Shown here in pieces: positions 7,386 through 17,300 of a stretch of DNA of 64,000 bases. The position numbers and the translations under genes are program-made. A model generated the notes under the pieces. It searched no databases. It was not told where the DNA came from and saw only the letters and a program-made list of their open reading frames with translations. The DNA lies in assembly GCA_017448975.1 (NCBI GenBank), contig JAFSKN010000065.1, positions 1 through 64,000 on the forward strand, given 5' to 3'. The first letter of the stretch is position 1. The number at the start of each line of letters is the position of its first letter. This DNA comes from Clostridia bacterium. Its GTDB lineage: Bacteria; Bacillota; Clostridia; Christensenellales; Aristaeellaceae.

Positions 7386-8435
7386 ATGCTCAAAAAGGAA
7401 CGGAATGGGCTTTCTTCCGCGGAGCTCAGCAATTTCTGCGGCCAGGTGGCTCTGATCTTAGAAGCCGGCCTGCCCCTGTACGACGGCATGGAAACCCTTG
7501 CCGGGGCCGACAGCGGCAGCGCCCATGCCGACGTTTACTCCGCGGCAAGCAAGGGCGTTACCGAGACCGGCTCCCTCTATGACGCCATCAAGGACGACGG
7601 CAGATGGCCCAAGTACCTGGTGGAAATGGTGGGCATCGGCGAAAGGTCCGGTCAATTGGATCAGGTCATGCGCGGCCTGGAAGCGTATTACGCCCGGGAA
7701 GACCGCATCCGTTCCTCCATTTCCAGCGCCGTCACCTATCCCCTGGTGCTGGGCGTGATGCTGATCGTGATCGTGCTGATCCTTTTGTGGAAGGTGCTGC
7801 CCGTATTCCGCCGGGTGCTCAATTCCATGGGCGTGGGCCTGAGCGAATCGGGCGGCCTGCTCATGCGCCTTGGCGTTTCTGTGGGCTGGATCATCCTGGC
7901 TCTGGTGGCCCTGGTGGTGGTGCTGGTGATCACGGGCGTGGTACTCATGCGCACCAAGCACCGCGACAAGGTGATGCAAATCGTGCAGCGGGTGATGCCC
8001 AGCCTGCAGCGGCTCAACAAGAAGCTGTCCGCCTCCCGCGTGGCCAGCGTGCTTTCCATGATGCTCTCCAGCGGCTTCCCTACCGACGAAGCCCTGGAAA
8101 TGACCTCCAACGTGCTGTCCGACCGGAACGCGGCGGAAAAGGTGCTCAGCATCCGCAAGAGCCTGGAGGACGGTTCCGCCTTCGCTGATGCCGTGACGAA
8201 AACCAACCTGTTTGAAGATTTGCACAACCGCATGATCACCATGGGCAGCGCCACGGGCCAGGAGGATCAGGTGCTGGGCAAGCTGGCCTCCCTGTACGAA
8301 GAACAGGTGGAGGACGGCATCACGCGCCTGGTTGCCATTATCGAGCCCACCCTGGTGGCCCTGCTTTCCGTGGTCATCGGCGCCGTGCTGCTTTCCGTAA
8401 TGCTGCCCATGGCGGGTATCCTGACCAGCCTGTAA
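7386..8435 (+). CDS. pilC: PilC/GspF-type inner-membrane platform protein
   Basis: A 349-residue platform protein of type IV pili or type II secretion, expected to couple the ATPase to pilin insertion. It shows the two repeated GspF cytoplasmic domains and membrane spans around YPLVLGVMLIVIVLILLW, WIILALVALVVVLVITGVV and the C-terminal LVALLSVVIGAVLLSVMLP. ATG 7386 follows AGGAGG (7371-7376). At about 350 residues it is a little shorter than the usual 400, with a shortened N-terminus. It sits between the transglutaminase and the pseudopilin-like genes. Confidence 0.92.
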   Translation: MLKKERNGLSSAELSNFCGQVALILEAGLPLYDGMETLAGADSGSAHADVYSAASKGVTETGSLYDAIKDDGRWPKYLVEMVGIGERSGQLDQVMRGLEAYYAREDRIRSSISSAVTYPLVLGVMLIVIVLILLWKVLPVFRRVLNSMGVGLSESGGLLMRLGVSVGWIILALVALVVVLVITGVVLMRTKHRDKVMQIVQRVMPSLQRLNKKLSASRVASVLSMMLSSGFPTDEALEMTSNVLSDRNAAEKVLSIRKSLEDGSAFADAVTKTNLFEDLHNRMITMGSATGQEDQVLGKLASLYEEQVEDGITRLVAIIEPTLVALLSVVIGAVLLSVMLPMAGILTSL

Positions 8436-8451
8436 CGAAGGAGAAGGGTGC

Positions 8452-8757
8452 ATGAACCGAAGGGATTGGATCAAGCTCCTGAGCATCGTGCTGGTGCTGG
8501 CGGCGGCCGTGCTGCTGGTAAACCACATCGACACTGCCCAGGACGCCGCGGAAACGGATATCGTGCGGGACGCCGTGAAAAACGCGGCGCTCACCTGCTA
8601 TGCCGTGGAAGGCGCGTATCCCGACAGCGTGGAATACCTGCGGGAGCATTACCGCCTGGCCTACGATGAGGACCGCTACCTGATCACCTACGACGCTTTC
8701 GCCTCCAACATGATTCCCGATATCTGGGTCACGGAAGTGGGGGTGGGCGCGCAATGA
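8452..8757 (+). CDS. Small membrane-anchored pilin-like protein
   Basis: A 101-residue protein with one N-terminal membrane helix (LLSIVLVLAAAVLLV) and a short outside domain. The segment ALTCYAVEGAYPDSVEYLREHY resembles the alpha1-C region that follows the helix in pilins and pseudopilins, but there is no prepilin peptidase site and no Glu5. It overlaps the next gene by four bases (ATGA). I take it to be a minor component of the apparatus, by position and layout. Confidence 0.65.
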   Translation: MNRRDWIKLLSIVLVLAAAVLLVNHIDTAQDAAETDIVRDAVKNAALTCYAVEGAYPDSVEYLREHYRLAYDEDRYLITYDAFASNMIPDIWVTEVGVGAQ

Positions 8758-9233
8758 GCAAAAGCGGTCCTTCCCACGCCATATCCGGCGTGTTCGTGTT
8801 TCTGCTTTTGGGCATCTTCGCCGTGTTTTCCACCGTGATGGTGGTGCTGGGGGCCAAGGCCTACAAGGCTACGGCGGACCGGGCGGCGGAGCATAACGCC
8901 AGCCGCATCGCCAGCGCTTACGTGCGCAGTATGGTGCGGGCGGACGACGGCAGGGATTCCCTGCGCGTGGACGAGATCGGCGGCCTTTCCGCCGTGACCA
9001 TGCAGAATTATTACGACGATGAAGAATACCTGACCAGGATCTATGTATACGGCGGCATGCTGCGGGAATGGTTCTCCTATGCGGAAGCTGATTTTGAGCC
9101 GGAGGACGGCGAAGCGGTGTGCGCCGCGGATGAAATGCGGGCCAGCCTGTCCGGCCGTCTGCTGAGCGTGGGCATGCGTCATGGGGACCAATGGACGAAT
9201 GTGGACATTGCCCTTCGCTCCGCCGCGAACTGA
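8754..9233 (+). CDS. DUF4860-like membrane protein of the pilus operon
   Basis: A 159-residue protein with one N-terminal helix (ISGVFVFLLLGIFAVFSTVMVV) and a soluble domain that matches, by my recollection, the DUF4860 family found next to pilus genes in Clostridia. Function unknown; coupled to the previous gene by ATGA. The layout is that of a pseudopilin, without a clear processing motif. Confidence 0.65.
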   Translation: MSKSGPSHAISGVFVFLLLGIFAVFSTVMVVLGAKAYKATADRAAEHNASRIASAYVRSMVRADDGRDSLRVDEIGGLSAVTMQNYYDDEEYLTRIYVYGGMLREWFSYAEADFEPEDGEAVCAADEMRASLSGRLLSVGMRHGDQWTNVDIALRSAAN

Positions 9234-9245
9234 GGTGATGAGCAA

Positions 9246-9641
9246 GTGAGATCCGGAAACAGAAGCAACGCGCTGCTGGTGGAGCTGCTGATCGTGGTGC
9301 TGTTCTTTATGCTGTCCTCTACCGTGCTGCTGCAGGTTTTTTCCACCGCACGCAGCCAAAGCGCCCTGTCCGCCAAGCTGATTTCGGCGTCCAACGCCGC
9401 CCAGGATGCGGCGGACCGGCTGTACGCCGCTGAGGACGTCGAAAGCGCGCTGAAGGAAATGGGCTGGACGCAGGAAAATGATGCATGGCGGCTGCCCGGC
9501 GACAGCTTTGACCTGACCGTTTCCTTAAGCCGCGAGCAGCAGCCCTGCGGCGAACTGCTGCGCTATCAGGTGCGGGCGCTCAGCGGCGAACAGACGCTGG
9601 TGGAGCTGCCCGGAGCGCGGTATCAGGAGGCGGCGCAATGA
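9246..9641 (+). CDS. Pseudopilin-like protein with type III leader
   Basis: A 131-residue protein whose N-terminus reads RSNALLVELLIVVLFFML. Aligned to the pilin rule (cleavage before residue 1, Glu at +5), the Glu is present but the residue before cleavage would be Asn, not the usual Gly or Ala. Start is GTG 9246 with GAGGTGAT upstream. It overlaps the following gene by four bases. No prepilin peptidase gene is seen in the window, so processing would need an enzyme encoded elsewhere. Confidence 0.7.
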   Translation: MRSGNRSNALLVELLIVVLFFMLSSTVLLQVFSTARSQSALSAKLISASNAAQDAADRLYAAEDVESALKEMGWTQENDAWRLPGDSFDLTVSLSREQQPCGELLRYQVRALSGEQTLVELPGARYQEAAQ

Positions 9642-10072
9642 AGAAAAAGAGCATGATCAGTTTCGGCCCGGGCGCGTCCTCTCTGATCCTGATTTTCGTG
9701 GTGCTGGCATTGAGTACCCTGGGCATGCTTTCCCTGATGAACAGCCGCAACGATATCCGGCTCAGCGAGCGGAGCGTGCAGGTGACCCAGGCGGTATACG
9801 CCCTGCAAACGGCGGCGGAAGAAAAGCGCGCCGCGCTGGACGCGCTGCTGGCAAAGGCCGCCCAGGAAGCTGAAAACAATGAAGCCTATGCCGCCGCCGT
9901 TCAGGCCGTCCTGCCCGAGGACGTGGCATGGGAAGCCGGCGCGCTGTGCTGGGAGGAAACGGACGGCTTCCGTTCCCTGAGCTGCGCCCTGGAAACGCTG
10001 CCCTTAGGCTCTCCGGAAAGAACCCGCTGGATTCATTTTGAATTAACCGCTGTAACGGAAGAAGTGTGGTAA
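9638..10072 (+). CDS. Single-span membrane protein, minor pilus component candidate
   Basis: A 144-residue protein with one membrane helix (SSLILIFVVLALSTLGMLSLM) followed by an Ala- and Glu-rich predicted helix and a small C-terminal domain. Its layout resembles the minor pseudopilin PilX/GspK type or a PilN-like linker, but I recognise no defining motif. It lies three bases before pilT in the same operon. Confidence 0.6.
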   Translation: MKKKSMISFGPGASSLILIFVVLALSTLGMLSLMNSRNDIRLSERSVQVTQAVYALQTAAEEKRAALDALLAKAAQEAENNEAYAAAVQAVLPEDVAWEAGALCWEETDGFRSLSCALETLPLGSPERTRWIHFELTAVTEEVW

Positions 10073-10075
10073 ATC

Positions 10076-11122
10076 ATGGTTGAACTGCTGCAAAAAGCCG
10101 TCAGCATGGGCGGATCGGATATATTCATCATTCCCGGTTCCTGCCCCACGGTAAAGGTGAACAACGATCTGATTCCGCTGAACGATAACAAGCTGCATTC
10201 GGCGGACACCGAAAAGCTGGTGGAAGAAATGTACGTTCTGGCCCACCGGGATATAAAATTCCTGGGCCGGGAGGGGGACGACGACTTTTCCTTCGCCATC
10301 AAGGAAGTGAGCCGTTTCCGCTGCAACGCCTATATGCAGCGCGGCACCATGGCGGCCATCTGCCGTATCGTGAACTTTGAACTGCCCCGCATGAGCGAGC
10401 TGGGCATCCCGGACATCGTGATGACCCTGTGCGCCCAGCGCAGCGGCATGGTGCTGGTCACCGGCCCCGCGGGCAGCGGCAAAAGCACCACCCTGGCCTG
10501 CATGATCGACAAAATCAACAGCGACCGCCAGGCTCACATCATCACCATTGAAGACCCCATCGAGTACCTGCACCGGCACAAGAAATCCCTGGTGAGCCAG
10601 CGGGAAGTGCCCAACGACGCGGCCACCTTCTCCCGCGCCCTGCGCGCCGCCCTGCGCCAGGCCCCGGACGTGGTGATGTTAGGCGAAATGCGCGATCTGG
10701 ACACCATCCGCACCGCCATCACCGCCGCCGAAACGGGCCACTTGCTGCTTTCCTCCCTGCATACCATCGGCGCGGCCAAAACGGTGGACCGCATCATCGA
10801 CACCTTCCCCGCCGAACAGCAGACCCAGATTCGCGTGCAGCTTTCCATGGTGCTCAAGGCCGTCATTTCCCAGCGTCTGGTGCCCATGGTCAACGGGGGC
10901 CGGGTGCCCGTGTTTGAAGTGATGACCGTGAACCCCGCTATCCAGAACATGATCCGCGACGGCCGCACCCACCAGATCGATAACGTGATCTACGGCGGCA
11001 GCGATAAAACCATGCTGTCCATGGACGCGGAGCTGCAGCGCCTTTTCCGGGCGGGAAAAATCACCCGGGAAATCGCCCTGCTGCACGCCGCCAATCCCGA
11101 AACATTGGCAAAACGCATTTGA
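10076..11122 (+). CDS. pilT: PilT-type secretion/twitching ATPase
   Basis: A hexameric GspE-superfamily ATPase, 348 residues, the normal PilT length. Walker A GPAGSGKSTT is at 130-139, the Asp box ITIEDPIE at 157-164, Walker B VVMLGEMRD at 199-207 and the His box GHLLLSSLHT at 221-230. The PilT-specific AIRNL-like motif appears as AIQNMIRDGRTHQI near residue 290. PilT normally powers pilus retraction. It is the last gene of the operon, followed by a strong terminator. No PilB-type extension ATPase is visible nearby, so either it is elsewhere or this PilT does both jobs. Confidence 0.93.
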   Translation: MVELLQKAVSMGGSDIFIIPGSCPTVKVNNDLIPLNDNKLHSADTEKLVEEMYVLAHRDIKFLGREGDDDFSFAIKEVSRFRCNAYMQRGTMAAICRIVNFELPRMSELGIPDIVMTLCAQRSGMVLVTGPAGSGKSTTLACMIDKINSDRQAHIITIEDPIEYLHRHKKSLVSQREVPNDAATFSRALRAALRQAPDVVMLGEMRDLDTIRTAITAAETGHLLLSSLHTIGAAKTVDRIIDTFPAEQQTQIRVQLSMVLKAVISQRLVPMVNGGRVPVFEVMTVNPAIQNMIRDGRTHQIDNVIYGGSDKTMLSMDAELQRLFRAGKITREIALLHAANPETLAKRI

Positions 11123-11138
11123 TCCCCAAAATGATGCA

Positions 11139-11168
11139 GGGGCCGGTGAAATCCACCGGCCCCGATTT
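11139..11168 (+). terminator. Terminator after pilT
   Basis: GGGGCCGGTG (11139-11148) pairs perfectly with CACCGGCCCC (11154-11163), followed by GATTTTT. It separates the convergent pilT and Na/Pi cotransporter genes. Confidence 0.9.
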
Positions 11169-11206
11169 TTCGTTTTGGAGAACAAACCATCCCAAAGTAA
11201 TTCGCG

Positions 11207-12844
11207 TCAGCTATGCATATGCATGGCATCCTCCCGAGCGCAGGTGGCGATATTCACGGCGTGGTCGGCCACACGTTCCAGATTGTTGATGGTTTCCAGG
11301 AAGATCACGCCCGCCTTGGGGGTGCACTTGTGTTCTTTCAGGCGGTCGATATGCTTGCGGCGGAGGGCTTCGGTCATATCGTCCACGTTCTGCTCCTCCT
11401 GCTGGATCAGGCCCATGATGGAATCGGGAATATCCCATTCCTCCAGGCCTTCCAGGGCGGAATCCAGCACCTTCATGACGTGGCCGAACAATTCCTCCAA
11501 TTCGGCATCGGCCTTATCGGAGATTTTCGCGTTCCGGGCTTGGCGTTCCTTGGCAAGGCCCAGCAGGTTCATGGCGTGGTCGCTGATGCGCTCCAGATCC
11601 GTGACCACGTGGAAGAGTTCGGCGATGCGCTTGCTTTCATGCTCGCTCAGCTCCAGGGGCATAACGGCCACCAGCCCTTCGGTGATGGCTTCCTCCAGGA
11701 AATCGGCCAGTTCCTCGTGATCGTTGATTTCGTTCTCGCGGGAAAAATCCAGGGTGCGCAGGGTTTCCAGGGCCAAGATCAGGTGATCGTGGGTCTCCCG
11801 GCCCATGCGGCACACCTCGCGGTACAGCTGTTCTGCGGCCAGGGCGGGGGTTTTGAGCAGACGTTCATCGTAATACTGCAATTTTATGGCTTGCCGTTCC
11901 TCTTCTTCCTTGCCGGGGATGATCACGCAGGCCAGCTTCACCAGCAGATTGCTGAAGGGCAGCAGCACCAGGGTGGACGCCACGCTGGTGGCGATATGCA
12001 TGAAGGAAATGCACAGCTTGGGGCTGCCGGGGACCAATTCCTGGGCCCATTGCGCCAGGGGGAAGAAAGCGTCCAGCAAAAGGAACAGCGCGGCGCAGAT
12101 CACGTTGAACAGCAGATGCACCATGGCCGTGCGTTTGGCGGACACCCGGGAATTGGCCATGGACAAAAGCGACGGGGTACAGGAGCCGATTTTCGCGCCC
12201 AGCACCAGATACAGCGCTCCTTCCATGCTCACCAGGCCGCCAGCCGCCAGCACCTGCACGATACCCACGGAAACGGAGGAGCTTTGCAGCAGCGCGGTCA
12301 CCGCCGCGCCCACCAGCAGCCCCAGCAGGGGATTGCGTACGCTCTGCATCAGGTTCAGGAACACGGGCCATTCCCGCAGGGGTTCGGTGGATTCGCTCAT
12401 CAAATCCATGCCGATGAACAGCACGCCAAGGCCCATGCATACCATGCCCGCCTGCTTCACCGTTTCCCTTTTGCCCAGCACCATGATCATCAGGATGCCC
12501 ACGAAGGCAAACACCGGGCCGGGATCGAACTTGATGGACAGCAAAAGCGAGGTGACGGTGGTGCCGATATTGGCGCCCATAATCACACCCACGGACTGGG
12601 CCAGGGTGAGCAATTGGGCGTTGACGAAGCCCACCACCATCACCGTGGTGGCCCCGGAGGACTGAATGATGGCCGTTACGCAAATGCCAGTCAGCATGGC
12701 GATCACCCGGTTCCGGGTCATAAGGGTCAGAAAATGCTTGAGTTTGGGCCCCGCGGCCTGCTCCAGCCCCTCCCCCATCACGCGCATGCCGAACAGGAAG
12801 AAGGCCAGGCCGCCCAGCAGCGTGATGATCGTTTGAATCCCCAT
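11207..12844 (-). CDS. Na/Pi cotransporter family protein with PhoU-like C-terminus
   Basis: A 545-residue membrane protein of the NptA/YjbB (PNaS) family, which moves inorganic phosphate with sodium. It begins with the helix MGIQTIITLLGGLAFFLFGM and carries the two inverted QSS-type repeats typical of the family (IQSSGATTVMVVGFVNA and LLQSSSVSVGIVQVLAAGG). From about residue 340 a soluble PhoU-like helical domain follows, probably regulatory. It is the last gene of the operon behind the lipase and the alpha-mannosidase, 15 bases after the lipase stop. Confidence 0.93.
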   Translation of the reverse strand: MGIQTIITLLGGLAFFLFGMRVMGEGLEQAAGPKLKHFLTLMTRNRVIAMLTGICVTAIIQSSGATTVMVVGFVNAQLLTLAQSVGVIMGANIGTTVTSLLLSIKFDPGPVFAFVGILMIMVLGKRETVKQAGMVCMGLGVLFIGMDLMSESTEPLREWPVFLNLMQSVRNPLLGLLVGAAVTALLQSSSVSVGIVQVLAAGGLVSMEGALYLVLGAKIGSCTPSLLSMANSRVSAKRTAMVHLLFNVICAALFLLLDAFFPLAQWAQELVPGSPKLCISFMHIATSVASTLVLLPFSNLLVKLACVIIPGKEEEERQAIKLQYYDERLLKTPALAAEQLYREVCRMGRETHDHLILALETLRTLDFSRENEINDHEELADFLEEAITEGLVAVMPLELSEHESKRIAELFHVVTDLERISDHAMNLLGLAKERQARNAKISDKADAELEELFGHVMKVLDSALEGLEEWDIPDSIMGLIQQEEQNVDDMTEALRRKHIDRLKEHKCTPKAGVIFLETINNLERVADHAVNIATCAREDAMHMHS

Positions 12845-12859
12845 GGCGTCCTCCTTTCG

Positions 12860-14362
12860 TCAGCGCGCCCTGCGTTTCTTCGTTTCGGAAAGCCGGGCGA
12901 ACCGTCCGCCCGCGATCCGGCGGGGACCTCTGCCGTCCGGAACGCCCATGGCGCTGACCGGCGCCTGCCACAGCCGCTGCCTGAGATCGAAAAACCGCTC
13001 GGTAACGATGTACTGATAAGGCGCAATGCCCTGCCTGGGGATTTCGCCCCGCAGTTTATGGGACACGCCCAAACAGGATAAGGCGGTTTTTGCAAAAGGC
13101 GCGCCTCCGTGCCGCAGAATCAGGGCGGCGATACGCCCGCGCAGCACGCCCAGGGTTTCTTCGGGCGGGTCGCCGCCCTCCGATGCCGTGCGATATCCCT
13201 GAACCACTCTCCGGTACAGGGCGTCCACAATATCCTCCCGCCTGCTGCCCAAAGCGCCCAGCAGCTTTTCCGGCATCAGCGACCCCGCCAGCACGTTCAG
13301 GGCGGCCATGGCGCTGTCCACGGGCACATCCTCCAGGGCGCGGAGCATAGCCCCCACCAGCAGGAATGCCCCGGCGCTGTCCGTCACGCTCCGCATGAGC
13401 CGGTGCACGGCGCGAAACAGTTCATCCTGCCAGGCGGCCTGATAACAGGCTTTGCGCATGGCCTGATCGGGACACAGCACCCGGCAGCGGCCGATATGCA
13501 GCGCCGCGCCCATGCGGGGGAAGATGTCATCGGCGTTCAGGATATGCAGCAGCGGGAAGGCGCCCGCATCGCAGTCCATCCGCGCGTACACCGCGCTGGG
13601 GGACGCAAAGCCATAGCCGATCATGTTCTGCCGCAGGAACCCCCGCCGGACCTCGCGATAGGCAAACAACTGCATCACCGCGCCGCCCTGGCTGTGGCCC
13701 GCCATCCAAACCCGGAAACGGCTGTCGGGCCGGCGGCATTCCGAAAGGATGTCCGAAAGCGTCAGTTTGCTTAAGCCCAATTCTTTTGCTGTTTCAGGAA
13801 AGCAGATTTCATCGGCGTTCTTTTCAAATTCCTTCGTCAATTGCAGGAAGCCCGCGTGCATGCCCTCCTCCCGGTTCAGCCGGAAATTGGAGAACCAATC
13901 GTATATCCGCTTCCCCGTGCCCATGAAGCCGATGGCCACCGCATACCGCTGAACGTTTTCAGAGAGGGGGTGCAGCATCACCACCGCCTTGCAGGTGTCC
14001 GATCCCTCCCGCTGGCGCAGAGCCCCCCGAAGCTGGCTGATGGGGTTGATCCGTTTGAGCCGCGCCCGGGCCAAAAAGTGGAAATAATCGCTGACCACAG
14101 TGCTCAGCCTGCCGCCGGACGCGGCGTTCACCGCCTGGCCGGTGAGCAGGGTGTTGTCCACCTGAAAGGAAAAATCCCGCCACCCGGCTTCCCGCCAGGC
14201 GTCCAGGTTCATATCATAAGCCGATGAAGCCAATTCAAAGGAAAGCAGCGCCGCTTCCCGGGAAAAAACAGGCTGGGCCAGCCCGCAGTTTTCTTTCCAG
14301 GGCGTAAATAAGGGCATGATGCCGCCCAAATCGCAGCCTGTAAAGCGTCCGATTCCGGACAT
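12860..14362 (-). CDS. Class 3 (fungal-type) lipase-like alpha/beta hydrolase
   Basis: A 500-residue protein with the lipase nucleophile elbow GHSQGG (Ser224) in VWMAGHSQGGAVMQL. Before it, VAIGFMGTG holds the oxyanion strand and QVDN..LTGQAV resembles a class 3 lid region. Asp in LNADDIFPRMG and a following His (ALHIG) could complete the triad. There is no signal peptide, so it is probably cytosolic. ATG 14362 has AAGGAGG at the right distance. The operon also holds GH38 alpha-mannosidase (upstream) and the Na/Pi cotransporter (downstream). The substrate is unknown. Confidence 0.82.
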   Translation of the reverse strand: MSGIGRFTGCDLGGIMPLFTPWKENCGLAQPVFSREAALLSFELASSAYDMNLDAWREAGWRDFSFQVDNTLLTGQAVNAASGGRLSTVVSDYFHFLARARLKRINPISQLRGALRQREGSDTCKAVVMLHPLSENVQRYAVAIGFMGTGKRIYDWFSNFRLNREEGMHAGFLQLTKEFEKNADEICFPETAKELGLSKLTLSDILSECRRPDSRFRVWMAGHSQGGAVMQLFAYREVRRGFLRQNMIGYGFASPSAVYARMDCDAGAFPLLHILNADDIFPRMGAALHIGRCRVLCPDQAMRKACYQAAWQDELFRAVHRLMRSVTDSAGAFLLVGAMLRALEDVPVDSAMAALNVLAGSLMPEKLLGALGSRREDIVDALYRRVVQGYRTASEGGDPPEETLGVLRGRIAALILRHGGAPFAKTALSCLGVSHKLRGEIPRQGIAPYQYIVTERFFDLRQRLWQAPVSAMGVPDGRGPRRIAGGRFARLSETKKRRAR

Positions 14363-14389
14363 GAACAGGATCCTCCTTCGTATGGTTCT

Positions 14390-17300
14390 CTAATCCGTTA
14401 CCCGCAGGGTTTTGATCTCGAAAGGCCGCAGGGTGAGGGTCGTTTCCCTGCCCCGGCAAAGGAAGGTTTCTTCCCTTTCGTCCATGGCGGAAAGGAAAAT
14501 TTGCTTTTCCATGGGCAAACGCAGGATGCCGGAGGCGGTTTCCCCCATGCTTTCATACAGCCGCAGGATGGCGCCCCGGCCGTCCTCGGCGGGCTTGATA
14601 TATTCCAACAGAATGCTGCCGCCCTCCACGGCATAACCGGCGCGCGCTTCGCAGGTCCCCGGCAGCACGCGCACGGGGGCGTTCAGTTCATACCCCGCCC
14701 GCACGGTGTCCGATTCACGGAAGGGCTTGGCAAAAGGCCGCAGGGCGTAGGTGAAGGCATGCCGGCCCCGGTCGCAGGTATCGTCCGGCACCAGGGGGGC
14801 GCGCAGCAGGGTCAGGGCCATTTCGCCCCGATCCGTGGACAGGCCGTACAGCCCGTCGTTCAGGAGGGCGAAGCCCCGGTTCCCCTCGCACAGGGCGCTG
14901 TACCGGTGGTTGCTCACCTCGTAGCGGTCGCTGGCGAAAGCATGGGAACGGTGGCAGGGGCGCTTCACGTAGCCAAATTGGATTTCATGCACCGCGTCCT
15001 CGCACAGGACGTTGCTTTCAAAGTGGGCTTTCAGCATCTTCCGGCGCTCGTGCCAGTCCACGGCGGTTTCAAAGGTGATCTGCTCCTCCGCCGCGCGCAG
15101 ACGGATGATTTGGCGGGCCGCGCTGCTTCCAAAGGCATAATCCACCGTGATTTCGGCACATTCCGGCGTGTTTCGGGTCAAGCGGGCTTCGGCGCGGACG
15201 GCGTCTTCCATGCGTTCCCTCTCCCAGCCCCGGTCCAGCTCCCAGGCGTCATAAACGTTCTGGATATTCCGGTACAGCCGCCAGTCGTTCATCACCTGGC
15301 CCGCGTCCAGGAAATCCCGGAAGCCGGAAAGCGTGGCAACCCGGAGCCCGGTGATCCTGCCCCGGCGGTCGATCTTCGCCTCTATGCGATGATTTTTCAG
15401 CAGGAATCCGTCTTCCTTTTCGCAAGCGGACACACGGTATTCGGCAAGCAAACGCAGCCGGGCTTCCTCGGCGGGCACGGCTTCATAAGGCCGCAGCTCC
15501 GCAAACATTTCCTCTCCGTCCGGCAGCGTCACCCAGCCCGACCGGAACCAGGGCAAGGGGTTCACCAGCACATATCCTTCCCCATCGCGGATGCCGTACA
15601 GCTTCCGCCACAGGCTGCCGTTCAGGGGACGCAGTTCTTCCACGATGCCCGTCAGCGCTTCCGTGGCTTCCCGATGTACCCGTTCGATGCCCACCCCTCC
15701 GGCAATATCGTGGAACTGATTGATCATGAGCGTTTTCCAGGCGCGGCGAATGGTTTCCCGGCAGGCGTCCTGTTCCCCTTCCGGCAGCATGGTCACCAGC
15801 GCTTCCGTTTCCCGCAGGGTGATTTCCGCCCGGCGCATGGCCTGCTTCTGCCGTCTCTGCACGGAATAGGTGCCCCGGTGCCAGGCCAAGTACAATTCCC
15901 CCACCCAGCGGTTTTCCTTCGCCTGGCGGCCCGTTTCTTCAAAGAAGCCCCGCAAAGAACCCCACTTCGTCCTCGGCGCGCCCTCCAAATCGGGCAGGCG
16001 GCGGATCATTTCCAGCATATCCCGGTCCGCGCCGCCGCCTCCGTCGCCGTAGCCGAAGGAATAAAGCTGGGTATCGATGTTCCGGCGCTGGCTGCGCTCC
16101 GCGTCCCAGCGTTTATGCAGCAATTGGGGGCTGACGGGGGCGTTTGCCTTGAAGAAGGACAGGGCTTCCACCGTGGAGCCGTCCATGCCCTCCCAAATGA
16201 AATTCTGATAGGGGAAGCGCTCCGTTTCCGGGTCGGCCCGCAGCAGCTTTTCCGTGGCGAAGTACCGGATGCCCAGCTGCTTAAAAATCTGGGGCAGGGC
16301 GGCGGAATAGCCGAAGGTGTCCGGCTGCCAGGCCACTTTAGAATCCACTTTGAACTGTTCCCGGAACCACTGCTTTCCGTACATGAGCTGGCGGATCAGG
16401 CTTTCCCCGGAGGGCATGTTGGTGTCGCATTCCACATAAAACGCGCCCTCCGGTTCGATCTGCCCATTTTCATATGCTTTTTTCACCCACTGCCAGGTTT
16501 TTTCGTCCCGCTCCCGCAGCATATCCAGCAAGGCCGGTTCGCACAGTAGGAAACGGTATTCGGGATATTCTTCCATCAGGGAAAGCTGGTTTGCGTAGGT
16601 GCGCACGGCCTTGTGGTACGTTTCCTCCAGGGGCCACAGCCAGCCCAAATCGATGTGGGATTGGCCGAACAGCCACATGATCGGCGCGGTGGAGCCGTTG
16701 ACGCAGGAAAGCTCCTTGCGCAGCGCCGCCCTTGCCGCCCGGAAGCTTTCTTCCCTTGCGCCGTGGGGCAGTTCAAAATCGGCGATGCGGGTGATTCGGT
16801 CCAGGGCCTCCGCCACCCGCAGGGCGCGCAGGCTGTTGTCCGGCAAAATCTGCTGTAAGCTGTCCAGGGCTTCCACATCCAGCATGAGCTGGTAGGCGTC
16901 CTCGTTCCAGACGGCGATCACCGTTTCCCCCACCGTACACTGGGGTTCGGTCACAGGCGGGATGGCGGGCCGTTCGGGCGGGCAGGGGCCCAAGGTTTCC
17001 AGACGAGGGCCGTGCCCGGCGTAGCTTTCGATCTGTACATGAAAGGTTTCCCCCGCCCGGCCGGCGCGGGTCAGGGTCACATAGCTGTGCTTCAAATCTA
17101 CGGAGCCGATGGCTTTTCCGTTCACGTACACCAACTGTTCCCCGCCCACGTTGGAAAACAGGACGACCCTCCTGCCTTCGCAGGTTTCGGGCAGCGTTAC
17201 GTCCGCAAAGAACCAGCCGTATTCCCACATGCCGCCCCATTTTGTGCCTACAGGGCAGGGAAGCAGCGGCATTTTCTCCGCTTCCTGGGTTGTGGGATGC

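Noticed and set aside
11213..13081. A 622-codon plus-strand open frame opposite the Na/Pi cotransporter gene
   Set aside because: Histidine- and glutamine-rich mirror of membrane-protein codons; no start site or family match.
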